In this document: piece by piece, positions 14,501 to 20,336 of the stretch | How the letters are laid out: every line of letters begins with the position of its first letter | How positions within the stretch are numbered: the stretch's first letter is position 1 | Source: JAGVGK01 sp038064935 | GTDB taxonomy: Bacteria; Patescibacteriota; Minisyncoccia; Phycocordibacterales; JACOZG01 | Reading direction: 5' to 3' | Length of the DNA: 31,709 nt | Assembly (NCBI GenBank): GCA_038064935.1 | Contig: JBBTRZ010000021.1 | Location: 1-31,709, forward strand | Made by a program: the position numbers and the translations under genes | Notes under the pieces: generated by a model | The model's input: the letters and a program-made list of their open reading frames with translations, nothing else | Told to the model about the DNA's origin: nothing | Database searches by the model: none

Positions 14501-15098
14501 ACCGCGGACACCACGGCAACACCTTGTAATCTTTATACAATAACCCCTGCTCTTCGGCCTGCTTAATAATCCACCAAACGGATTCCATGTAATCTGGCGT
14601 GTAAGTGATGTATGGATTCTCCTGATCAATCCAATAACCAATACGATCAGTAAACTTCTGCCATTCAGCTATATATTTCCAAACATTGTCGTGGCACTTC
14701 TGATTGAAAGCGGCAACCCCATAATCCTCAATCTCTTTTTTAGATTTTAAACCTAATTCTTTCTCCACTTGTAATTCCACCGGAAGACCGTGGGTATCCC
14801 AACCGGCTTTCCGCCGAACACGGAAACCCTGCATCGTCTTGAAACGCGGAATAATATCTTTGAAGGCGCGGGCTTCGAGATGGTGAACAGCCGGGCGAGC
14901 GTTCGCCGTCGGGGGGCCTTCGTAAAACACGAACTCACCGCGCCGCGCGGGTCGGTCGAGCGACTGCTCGAAAATTTTATTGGCTTGCCAAAATTGGAGA
15001 ATTGCTTCCTCCTGCTTCGCCCGCTTCGCCGGAGCTTCAGCGAGGCGAGCCCGCTCCGATTTAGCCGATTTAACTTGAGGTTCAATTTCTTCCGACAT
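11535..15098 (-). CDS. ileS: Isoleucyl-tRNA synthetase with inserted histidine-phosphatase domain
   Basis: It charges tRNA-Ile. At 1187 residues it is longer than usual (about 930-1050). In order: HIGH-like GPPTANARPAVHHLEARAFKD (61-81), WDTHGLPVE (100-108), CP1 editing domain with WTTTPWTLPGN (247-257) and GTGIVHTAVMYGADDFE (361-377), WAISRERYWGTPLP (493-506), DLHRPYVDEV (729-738), DVWFDSGAMPFAQ (756-768), KMSKS (833-837), and an anticodon-binding domain. Three inserts interrupt it: a Ser/Ala/Pro segment at about 294-326 encoded by a palindrome, a histidine-phosphatase domain at about 527-718, and a repeat-like lysine-rich stretch at about 1021-1036. A leaderless start is likely: an extended -10 ends 5 bases before the ATG. 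recO follows. Confidence 0.96.
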   Translation of the reverse strand: MSEEIEPQVKSAKSERARLAEAPAKRAKQEEAILQFWQANKIFEQSLDRPARRGEFVFYEGPPTANARPAVHHLEARAFKDIIPRFKTMQGFRVRRKAGWDTHGLPVELQVEKELGLKSKKEIEDYGVAAFNQKCHDNVWKYIAEWQKFTDRIGYWIDQENPYITYTPDYMESVWWIIKQAEEQGLLYKDYKVLPWCPRCGTALSSHELAQGYKEVKDPAVYVKFKVSRGQKIGDWSVPEGTYFLAWTTTPWTLPGNVALAIGEKIEYVVQQVGDEYLIASRQFASQESQFFAPSDSASPELASPRSSDLLASGSARPLARPVPATQLVGLKYEPLFDFSQLQNDKSHRVYAADFVTTTDGTGIVHTAVMYGADDFELGTKVGLPKFHLVNVEGKFIEETGELAGKFVKDADADIIIDLKKRGLLWKQEKVTHTYPFCWRCQTPLIYYARDSWYIKMSALREALLAENNKINWVPAHIKDGRFGEWLREVKDWAISRERYWGTPLPVWQSADGNERVIIGSLEDLKKHTKKSGNKYFVMRHGEGEHQTAGVYSSSLTDQYHLTVKGREEVRLTAGRLKNSGITKIISSPILRCQETAEIVSKILHLNIETDPRLSELNFGKFAHHQMKEFNNWLEHTPNYFTDTPESGESLLTAKKRFGELLYECEKKYQNEKIIFITHTIGFEALTQIVIGADSKQSEQISRDLSAATAEVRAFDFIPLPHNADYELDLHRPYVDEVELLGAKGEVLKRAPEVLDVWFDSGAMPFAQDHYPFELVDSKPKGILYPADFIAEAIDQTRGWFYTLLAIGIILKRGSPYRNVICLGHILDQTGKKMSKSVGNVVDPWLMMDKYGVDTLRFFMYTVNPPGESKNFDEVAIVEVTRKVTNPLLNVLAFYELYRGQGGVEATKSVSPHALDEWLEIYLAKLIREVTDYLENYQVMETGRLLRDFITDLSQWYLRRSRERIKLGDQTTLATLRHALFTLTQLLAPFMPYLAEEIYQKLRADDDPTSVHLTAWPAANEKLKTKSEKQTVQNAKVLENMQEVRRVVSLALEARAKAGVKVRQPLATLKIRGEAALSSELVELIKEEVNVKKIIWDKNLTNEVELDLTLTEELANEGVVRDFVRQVQDERKKAGLSPPDQINLLVTLPADEMVVLESARGEISRAVGAKEINFQPSDKLEIRLEPI
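11990..12031. repeat. Short repeat in ileS shared with argS
   Basis: CTTTTGCATTTTGC (11990-12003) and CTTTTAGTTTTAA (12019-12031) recur together in argS at 17201-17228. In ileS they encode, in frame, KLKTKSEKQTVQNAKV between catalytic and C-terminal helices. Confidence 0.5.
12945..13520 (-). other. Histidine-phosphatase (phosphoglycerate-mutase-like) domain nested in IleRS
   Basis: Residues about 527-718 of IleRS match a complete branch-1 histidine phosphatase. The N-terminal YFVMRHGEGE has catalytic His541 in the RHGE motif. LTVKGREEV matches the LTxxG motif, SSPILRCQETAE has the second arginine (592), LSELNFGKF supplies Glu616, GES is at 648-650, and FITHTIGFEAL supplies the second histidine (679). 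It sits between WAISRERYWGTPLPVW...GSLEDLK and DLHRPYVDEV, sequences adjacent in ordinary IleRS. The encoding DNA is visibly AT-rich compared with the flanking ileS sequence, which suggests a separate origin. Boundaries are approximate. Confidence 0.88.
14125..14202. repeat. 78-bp palindromic insert in ileS
   Basis: Twenty-base arms (14125-14144 and 14183-14202) are reverse complements with two mismatches, and smaller inverted repeats lie between them. The element is 78 bases (26 codons) and encodes a Ser/Ala/Pro/Arg-rich segment at about residues 300-325, within the editing domain region. Confidence 0.75.
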
Positions 15099-15103
15099 CG
15101 CCT

Positions 15104-15112
15104 ATCCTAGCA
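15104..15112 (-). promoter_or_regulatory. Extended -10 of ileS (leaderless)
   Basis: On the minus strand TGCTAGGAT ends 5 bases before the ATG at 15098, so the start of transcription should fall at or next to the start codon. No SD is present. Confidence 0.5.
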
Positions 15113-15133
15113 CTTTCTCAACGATTTTTGAAT

Positions 15134-15171
15134 AAAAAACGCGGCGGGTAAGCTGAAAAGCCTCCCGCCGC
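15134..15171 (-). terminator. Intrinsic terminator of the orphan membrane protein gene
   Basis: On the minus strand GCGGCGGG pairs with CCCGCCGC (15164-15171 with 15141-15148), followed by GTTTTTTATT. It lies 34 bases after the stop codon at 15205. Confidence 0.85.
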
Positions 15172-15204
15172 AAACAACCAATCTGCCCAAACCTATACTC
15201 GTCC

Positions 15205-15945
15205 CTACACTCGCCTCTTGATTAATTTGTGGCTGGCGAAAAGCATGAGGGATATACAAATTAAATCAAGAACATAAAGCCCAAAGTGCCCCATCTGTCT
15301 TATCTCCAGTTTTCTTTGGTGTTCAAAGGATAGAAATGCCTCATCAGGCCAAAAAATGATTTGATCATCTTTCAGTTGAGCCCTGTCGGCGCCTACGGGG
15401 TAAGTTATTGGCATCATTTTTCCGTCGGCCAAGACAACCCGCAACTCTTCCTCTGATTTTTCTCTGACACAGACCCACTCAAAACTGACTACTCCTTCAG
15501 GGGCTAACGCTTGTCCAAGCGGTTTTATTTCCGGCATTGGCGGCACGGGAAGATTCCACACCCACAGAAATCCTACGCCCAATCCGCATGCCACCAACCA
15601 ACAAAAGCTCACCGCCAACCATTTCTTGGCATGTCTCCAAATAAGTTTCCAAGGCCACGACTTCTTCACCTTCTTCGGCTCTCGCGAATGCGCCCATCCA
15701 CGATGCGCTCGAAAGTAGGGAAACCAGCAAAAGGCAAACAGAAAGACGGCGCCACACAGGACGATGTTGTCCAAGTTGGCCTCACTGTCAGATTGAATCT
15801 GCAACCATAGTTGAGCGAGTTTATCTCTAAGGCGGTAACCCACTACCAAAACCAACACCACCAACAGCGCCAATCGCCACCACCCCAATTTGGGTTTGTT
15901 AGGGTCTTTGAAAACATCAATGCCGGGACCATCACCAATCTCCAT
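15205..15945 (-). CDS. Four-helix membrane protein of unknown function
   Basis: This 246-residue protein has membrane segments at about 22-38, 60-78, 109-130 and 219-240. Between the third and fourth lies an extracytoplasmic domain of about 85 residues with VVSFEWVCVREKSEEELRVVLADGKMMPITYPVG, which looks beta-rich. No family is recognised. It is a complete single-gene unit: promoter at 16026-16055, a leader of about 75 bases with the small hairpin CGAGG-GTGTG-CCTCG, SD AAAGGAG placed 7 bases before the ATG, and a strong terminator. This differs from the flanking leaderless synthetase genes. Confidence 0.75.
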   Translation of the reverse strand: MEIGDGPGIDVFKDPNKPKLGWWRLALLVVLVLVVGYRLRDKLAQLWLQIQSDSEANLDNIVLCGAVFLFAFCWFPYFRAHRGWAHSREPKKVKKSWPWKLIWRHAKKWLAVSFCWLVACGLGVGFLWVWNLPVPPMPEIKPLGQALAPEGVVSFEWVCVREKSEEELRVVLADGKMMPITYPVGADRAQLKDDQIIFWPDEAFLSFEHQRKLEIRQMGHFGLYVLDLICISLMLFASHKLIKRRV

Positions 15946-16025
15946 AACATGACTCCTTTCCGAGTTTATCTGACGAAGAACTGACTATCCCAAACGAGGC
16001 ACACCCTCGTGGATTTACTGGTCAC

Positions 16026-16055
16026 ATTATATGCACAAGTTACCCAAAAAGTCAA
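16026..16055 (-). promoter_or_regulatory. Promoter of the orphan membrane protein gene
   Basis: On the minus strand TTGACT (16050-16055) and a perfect TATAAT (16026-16031) are 18 bases apart. It overlaps the region just beyond the stop codon of argS at 16065. Confidence 0.7.
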
Positions 16056-16064
16056 ATTTTTCCG

Positions 16065-17777
16065 CTACATTCTTTCGGGGGTGGGGATGGCAAGAAGAGT
16101 GAGACCGGATTTCATAAGGTGTGAAAAAGCGAGAGTCGTGGCGAGACGATAAGGCGCATGCGGGTCGCCAGCATCAACAATTTTTTGCGTCGCGTAATAA
16201 GTATTGAATGAGGCGGCGAGTTCGGTGAGGTAAGTTACTAGTAGGTTGGGAGCATAAAGACGAGTAGCGCGGGCGACTACTTCGGGGAAGCGCCCAAGCC
16301 GGCGTTCTAGATCACTAATTTCGGCGGGTGGTATTTCAGGGTCCACTTGAATATTTTCGGCGTTCGCCTTCGCGAGCACCGCCTGCGCCCGAACATAAGC
16401 ATATTGCAGGTATGGCCCCGAATCGCCCTCCAAAGAAACTGACCGACCAAGATCAAAAATAATATTCCGACCAGGCGCTTGCTTAAGAATGGAATACTTA
16501 ATCGCCGCGACGGCCACGGCTTCGACCATGGCCTCCTGCTCGCCGAGAGTAAAATCGCGCTCGGCGATTTTTAGTTTAACTACTGATTTAACTTCATCGA
16601 GCAAACTTTCAGCCGTGACCACATTACCGACCCGTGACGACATTTTCCCGGTTGGAAGTCGCAACATACCATGCGTCAGGTGAAGCGTCTTCTCGGCTAG
16701 TGCTGGAGAAATTAATTCCAGCGCTTTCAACAAGACCCGAAAATAATCTTTCACCTCATTGCCAGTAATGACAATGGACTGGTCGTAAGGATACCGATCA
16801 TATTTAATTTTCGCGAGACCGAGCTCTTTGGCTTCATAAGTTGGAAGATCATCGGCATTGATGAAGACGCGAGTGTGCAAGTTATACTTTTCGCCCTTAA
16901 AAACCATCGCGCCATCGCTCTTCTCAAAAACCTTAACCACATTCTCCTCCACCAATTTTTTCCCAAACTGACCAGACTCACTTTCGAAAAAATAGAAATC
17001 AAACTTGGTGCCGAGTCGGCGATAAATGGTCTCGAAATAATCAAGACTGACTTTTTTACCAGCATCGTAGAGATCATTTATTGATTTGTCCGATCTCTCA
17101 TAAATTTTTTTATTAAAATCGACGATCTCTTGCCTGGTCGCTTCATCATTCTCATACGCTTTTGACCCCAGCGTATACGCTTTTCCCCATTCTTCTATTT
17201 CTTTTGCATTTTGCGTTTTTAGTTTTAATCTTCCCCAAATCGCCTTCGCCACATGGAGTCCCACATCGCCCTGATAGCAAGCGCGTTTAACTTCCGCTCC
17301 TTGTGAGGCCACGAGCCGAGAAATCGCCTCCCCGATTGTATTCGACATCAGATGACCGATGTGAAATTCTTTAAACGGATTGGGGTCGGTGTATTCAATC
17401 ATCACCCTCTTGCTTCGTTCAGTTATTCCTTCTCCATACTTATCACCTTGCGCAATAATCAGCGACATCTCGCTGGTAAAAAATTCTGGTGTCAAAAAAA
17501 AGTTTAGGAAGCCGGGAGCGACGACTTCCACTCGCTCCAACCAAGGTCGCACCTTAAGGGATTCCAAAGGTGCGACCTTTAATTTATCCGCGATTTTTTC
17601 AGCAATCTCCATCGGGTTTTTCTTCGTCTCTTTGCCAAGCATCAAGGCCACATTGGTGGCATAATCGCCGCGCGTGAGATCGTCCGGATGCTCAATGGTA
17701 AAGTCGGTTGTCGGCAAATTCAAACCGCCTAACGCACTTGTGATTGAATCTCTGATAATTTTCTCAATCTCAATCAT
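16065..17777 (-). CDS. argS: Arginyl-tRNA synthetase
   Basis: It charges tRNA-Arg. The 570-residue class I enzyme has the N-terminal additive domain, YTDPNPFKEFHIGHLMSNTIGEAISRL with HIGH at 141-144, the KMSK-like GKMSSRVGNVV (KMSS at 380-383), and the DALR-type anticodon-binding C-terminus with SLEGDSGPYLQYAYVRAQ. Two insert-like segments stand out: VAPLESLKVRPWL (68-80), encoded by a 13-bp inverted repeat and placed between the additive domain and VEVVAPGFLNFFL; and LKLKTQNAKE (187-195), sharing its DNA with a segment of ileS. A TGTTAGAAT extended -10 ends 9 bases before the ATG and there is no SD, so the mRNA is probably leaderless. Confidence 0.96.
   Translation of the reverse strand: MIEIEKIIRDSITSALGGLNLPTTDFTIEHPDDLTRGDYATNVALMLGKETKKNPMEIAEKIADKLKVAPLESLKVRPWLERVEVVAPGFLNFFLTPEFFTSEMSLIIAQGDKYGEGITERSKRVMIEYTDPNPFKEFHIGHLMSNTIGEAISRLVASQGAEVKRACYQGDVGLHVAKAIWGRLKLKTQNAKEIEEWGKAYTLGSKAYENDEATRQEIVDFNKKIYERSDKSINDLYDAGKKVSLDYFETIYRRLGTKFDFYFFESESGQFGKKLVEENVVKVFEKSDGAMVFKGEKYNLHTRVFINADDLPTYEAKELGLAKIKYDRYPYDQSIVITGNEVKDYFRVLLKALELISPALAEKTLHLTHGMLRLPTGKMSSRVGNVVTAESLLDEVKSVVKLKIAERDFTLGEQEAMVEAVAVAAIKYSILKQAPGRNIIFDLGRSVSLEGDSGPYLQYAYVRAQAVLAKANAENIQVDPEIPPAEISDLERRLGRFPEVVARATRLYAPNLLVTYLTELAASFNTYYATQKIVDAGDPHAPYRLATTLAFSHLMKSGLTLLAIPTPERM
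17201..17228. repeat. Short repeat in argS shared with ileS
   Basis: CTTTTGCATTTTGC (17201-17214) followed by TTTTTAGTTTTAA matches the two blocks at 11990-12031 in ileS. In frame it encodes LKTQNAKE, next to the conserved EEWGKAYTLG segment. Confidence 0.5.
17543..17579. repeat. Palindromic element (AAGGTNNNACCTT pair) in argS
   Basis: AAGGTCGCACCTT (17543-17555) and AAGGTGCGACCTT (17567-17579) are exact reverse complements 11 bases apart. The architecture and arm consensus match the element in glyS (7959-8000). It encodes about 13 residues with a KVAP/KVRP near-repeat. Confidence 0.7.
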
Positions 17778-17786
17778 TAAACAATG

Positions 17787-17795
17787 ATTCTAACA
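17787..17795 (-). promoter_or_regulatory. Extended -10 of argS (leaderless)
   Basis: On the minus strand TGTTAGAAT ends 9 bases before the ATG at 17777, the same geometry as the surface protein gene at 10907. It lies directly after the U-tract of the preceding terminator. Confidence 0.55.
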
Positions 17796-17850
17796 CAAAA
17801 AAAGACCCCGGACTCGAGTGTGTGCTGTAAACACAACCCGAGCCGAGGCC
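17796..17850 (-). terminator. Intrinsic terminator of the PG-binding/PKD gene
   Basis: On the minus strand, GGCCTCGGCTCGGGTTGTG can pair with CACACTCGAGTCCGGGGTC (bases 17850 down to 17804), using a few wobble pairs and two bulges, and TTTTTTT follows. The gene it ends stops at 17956; argS begins immediately downstream. Confidence 0.75.
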
Positions 17851-17955
17851 CCTCGCCCCCTCCCTACAGATCTACGGCCAACCAACTATAGTGAAAGCGT
17901 TGAGGAAGGAAGCAATCGCCAAACTAACATCCTGGCCTAAAACTGGCAACGATGG

Positions 17956-19557
17956 TTAATAATTAACCGGCTCGCCCTGATCGGCTGGCAAGATCGTGAA
18001 GTAATTATCACTCGAGTCGCAGTTGGCCCGACTACCGCGATTTCCTAGCCCGGCGGCGCAGACATTGATCCGATAATTTCCGGGTGAAATTGGAAGATTC
18101 GTCATATCGGTCGCCACAATCCAGTTGTAAGTAGCGTTGGCGCTGATATTTTTATCTAAGATAATTGGCTCGGGTATGACTTGAATACAACTCCGGCCTG
18201 GCGGGCAAACTGGCATGGTTGGCTGTAAATACAAATCAACTTTTGTCGCGCTGGTCGCGCCATCATAACGCCACGAGATCGGTTGGACAGAATTTGCCGC
18301 CCACTGTTCGCCGCCATTCGGTGAAGTGACGGTGATTGAGGACGGGGAATTTTGTCCCACCACCACGCTTAAACTGGCGCTGTTTGACTGACCGGCATTG
18401 TCCGTCACTTTGAATTTCGGATAATAAGTGCCGGCGGTAGAATAAGTGTGAGTAAACGAAGCGGTTTGCTGGACCGGAATGTTCCAAAGAGGACTAAGGG
18501 CCGGTGCGGCAATTGGTTGCTCATCCCCCCAAATGACGCTGTAATTAAGCGTCCCATTCTCCGGATCAGATGCGTTCACCGTCCAAGTGCCAGTTTGGTT
18601 AAGATTGAGCGTCGTCGGACCATTGATGCCGGAAATCACGGGCGGCCGGTTGCCAGACTGATTGGAGTTATAAATTGTGAAGTAAGAATCGCTAAAATCA
18701 TGGTAACTTGGAAATGTCGTTGGCGGCGTGCCCACCCTTACCCTAAAAAATTTTCCGTATGTTGTCGGTTGAGATGGTCGCACAGGCGGATTCATCAGTA
18801 TTTCAGGTGAAAGCTGAAATGTATAACTTCCGGTGTTTGGAACAAAAGCGACCATAATACTGTCAGTGCCGGAGATAAGTTCGACAGCAAGAGTTCCATT
18901 CGACACGATACTCCGACTTTCCCATTTAATTGTAAGCGCGTCTGTGTTTGAATACACCTCGCCCCCATTCGGCGAAATCACTTTCAATTTTTCAACTGAC
19001 GGGGGCGGGATTACATATTTGCACCCATACAAACGATTAAGCACTCGGCGCGTCGAAGGACCGACATAGCCGGTCGGAGAAGTGAGACCGTTCGGAGTTA
19101 AAATTTCACTACGATATTTTTCTTGAAACGCGGAGACGGCCGCGGCGGTCATCTCGGTAAAACGATCGGTGCGACTATTTTCGTTCTCAATTTTTTTATC
19201 CTCAACTTTTCTATCATCATCTTCATCATCGTCGTTACTATTATCAAAAATCGTCTGACTGGCAGAGGGAATTATTGGAGCATAATTAACGGGGAAACCT
19301 TCTTTCGCCAACACGGCCTGAAGCTCTCTGACATCGCGACCACTAGCACCGACGCCGAGATTCCGGTTAAACATAAAACACTGCCTACCGGTTTGGCCCG
19401 GCGATTGAATGCTCTGCCGTTGCAACTCCGCGATCTGCTGACGGAGACTGGCAATCAAGCGCGTGATGTCAGCCGTGGATGTTTCAGCTCTCAAGAAAAG
19501 CGGTGCGGTCAAAAACGAAACAACTAACAAACCAAGCCACAAGTATTTTTTAGGCAT
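17956..19557 (-). CDS. Secreted peptidoglycan-binding, PKD and Ig-like repeat protein (paralogue 1)
   Basis: This 533-residue protein has a signal peptide (MPKKYLWLGLLVVSFLTAPLFLRA), a short helix with RLIASLRQQIAELQRQ, a PG_binding_1-type domain at about 66-178 (RDVRELQAVLAKEG ... GYVGPSTRRVLNRLYG), an Ig-like domain opening with VISPNGGEVY (from about 193), a PKD domain near 290-385 (WTVNASDPENG...FTHTYSTAGTYYPKFKVTDNAG), and a second Ig-like domain opening with VTSPNGGEQW. An acidic low-complexity insert (DNSNDDDEDDDRK..., 105-128) splits the PG-binding domain. The ATG at 19557 is preferred over an upstream one at 19734, because it starts the signal peptide and avoids overlapping tmk. It probably sits at the cell wall. 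It is paralogous to the gene at 27263-28417. Confidence 0.87.
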   Translation of the reverse strand: MPKKYLWLGLLVVSFLTAPLFLRAETSTADITRLIASLRQQIAELQRQSIQSPGQTGRQCFMFNRNLGVGASGRDVRELQAVLAKEGFPVNYAPIIPSASQTIFDNSNDDDEDDDRKVEDKKIENENSRTDRFTEMTAAAVSAFQEKYRSEILTPNGLTSPTGYVGPSTRRVLNRLYGCKYVIPPPSVEKLKVISPNGGEVYSNTDALTIKWESRSIVSNGTLAVELISGTDSIMVAFVPNTGSYTFQLSPEILMNPPVRPSQPTTYGKFFRVRVGTPPTTFPSYHDFSDSYFTIYNSNQSGNRPPVISGINGPTTLNLNQTGTWTVNASDPENGTLNYSVIWGDEQPIAAPALSPLWNIPVQQTASFTHTYSTAGTYYPKFKVTDNAGQSNSASLSVVVGQNSPSSITVTSPNGGEQWAANSVQPISWRYDGATSATKVDLYLQPTMPVCPPGRSCIQVIPEPIILDKNISANATYNWIVATDMTNLPISPGNYRINVCAAGLGNRGSRANCDSSDNYFTILPADQGEPVNY

Positions 19558-19607
19558 ATTATTAGAGCTTAAATTATTGATAATTCTAGTCTCTTTCAAC
19601 CGTGCTA

Positions 19608-19616
19608 ATCTTAGCA
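19608..19616 (-). promoter_or_regulatory. Possible extended -10 for PKD paralogue 1
   Basis: On the minus strand TGCTAAGAT lies 50 bases before the ATG at 19557, within the small palindrome TGCTAA-GA-TTAGCA. It has the same TGCTANNNT form as other putative promoters here. Confidence 0.35.
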
Positions 19617-19620
19617 TAAG

Positions 19621-19652
19621 GGGCGGGGCTTGTACTAGTACAAGCCCCGCCC
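19621..19652. repeat. 32-bp perfect palindrome at the tmk stop codon
   Basis: GGGCGGGGCTTGTACT is followed by its exact reverse complement. The tmk stop codon (19635-19637) lies at its centre, and the last five tmk codons (GRGLY) come from the palindrome. No U-tract follows on either strand, so it is not a standard terminator. Confidence 0.8.
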
Positions 19653-20336
19653 TTGTATCGCAGCCAAAACCAGCCCGTGAACCTGTTCCGGCGACAAGCA
19701 CGCCATTCCCCGGCAACACTCGATGCGAAACCAATTTTTATTGTTTTCAACTAAACTTAAAGCACTCAACCGCGAATTTTTAAGATGAAGCAAATTATCT
19801 TCGGCGACATCTTTTCGTCCTTTCAGATATTTCTTTTTGCGTTTGGCGATTTTCTGTTTTAGCCACTCGCGACTGACCTCAAACGGAACATCAAGATAAA
19901 TTATTAGATCGGGTCGCGGAATCTTGAAAACCTCATACTCCATCTTATCAAGCCAGGCGAGAAAAGTTTTTCGTTGCTTATTATTCTTAATTTTCCCGCC
20001 CTGATGAATCTGATTGGCGCTGACATAACGATCGGCAATCACCAAGAAACCCTGTTCTAACCAATCCTTAATCTGTTGGCTCGATTCGAAACGATCAGCG
20101 GCGTACAAAACCGAAGCTACCCGCGGATCAGTTTGAATAAAATCGCCATACAATCCCGACAGATATTCCCCGATCAATTTGCCAAAAAAATTATCTTCAT
20201 AACGCGGGAAGTCAATCGTTTTAACCGGAATTTTCAGTTGCTTAAACTTCTCGGCCAAAAGCTTCACTTGGGTCGCCTTGCCCGAGCCGTCAATGCCATC
20301 AATCACGATCAGCTTGCCTTTTTTATTTTTTGCCAT
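19635..20336 (-). CDS. tmk: Thymidylate kinase
   Basis: It phosphorylates dTMP to dTDP. This 233-residue protein has the P-loop IDGIDGSGKATQ (G14-K20), DFPRYEDNFFGKLI, the DR(Y/H) motif VIADRYVSANQIHQG, and a lysine/arginine-rich lid (IAKRKKKYLKGRKDVAEDN). The start overlaps the glyA end by 14 bases, so translation is probably coupled. Its C-terminus has been set by a 32-bp palindrome, so the last residues may not be ancestral. With glyA, thyX and dcd nearby it belongs to a dTMP/dTTP supply group. Confidence 0.92.
   Translation of the reverse strand: MAKNKKGKLIVIDGIDGSGKATQVKLLAEKFKQLKIPVKTIDFPRYEDNFFGKLIGEYLSGLYGDFIQTDPRVASVLYAADRFESSQQIKDWLEQGFLVIADRYVSANQIHQGGKIKNNKQRKTFLAWLDKMEYEVFKIPRPDLIIYLDVPFEVSREWLKQKIAKRKKKYLKGRKDVAEDNLLHLKNSRLSALSLVENNKNWFRIECCRGMACLSPEQVHGLVLAAIQGRGLY

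Noticed and set aside
19621..19652. Palindrome as a terminator for tmk
   Set aside because: No U-tract follows on the minus strand, and the stop codon lies inside the stem.
19558..19734. N-terminal extension of PKD paralogue 1
   Set aside because: It would overlap tmk and the 32-bp palindrome and place the signal peptide internally; the paralogue at 28417 starts at the equivalent methionine.
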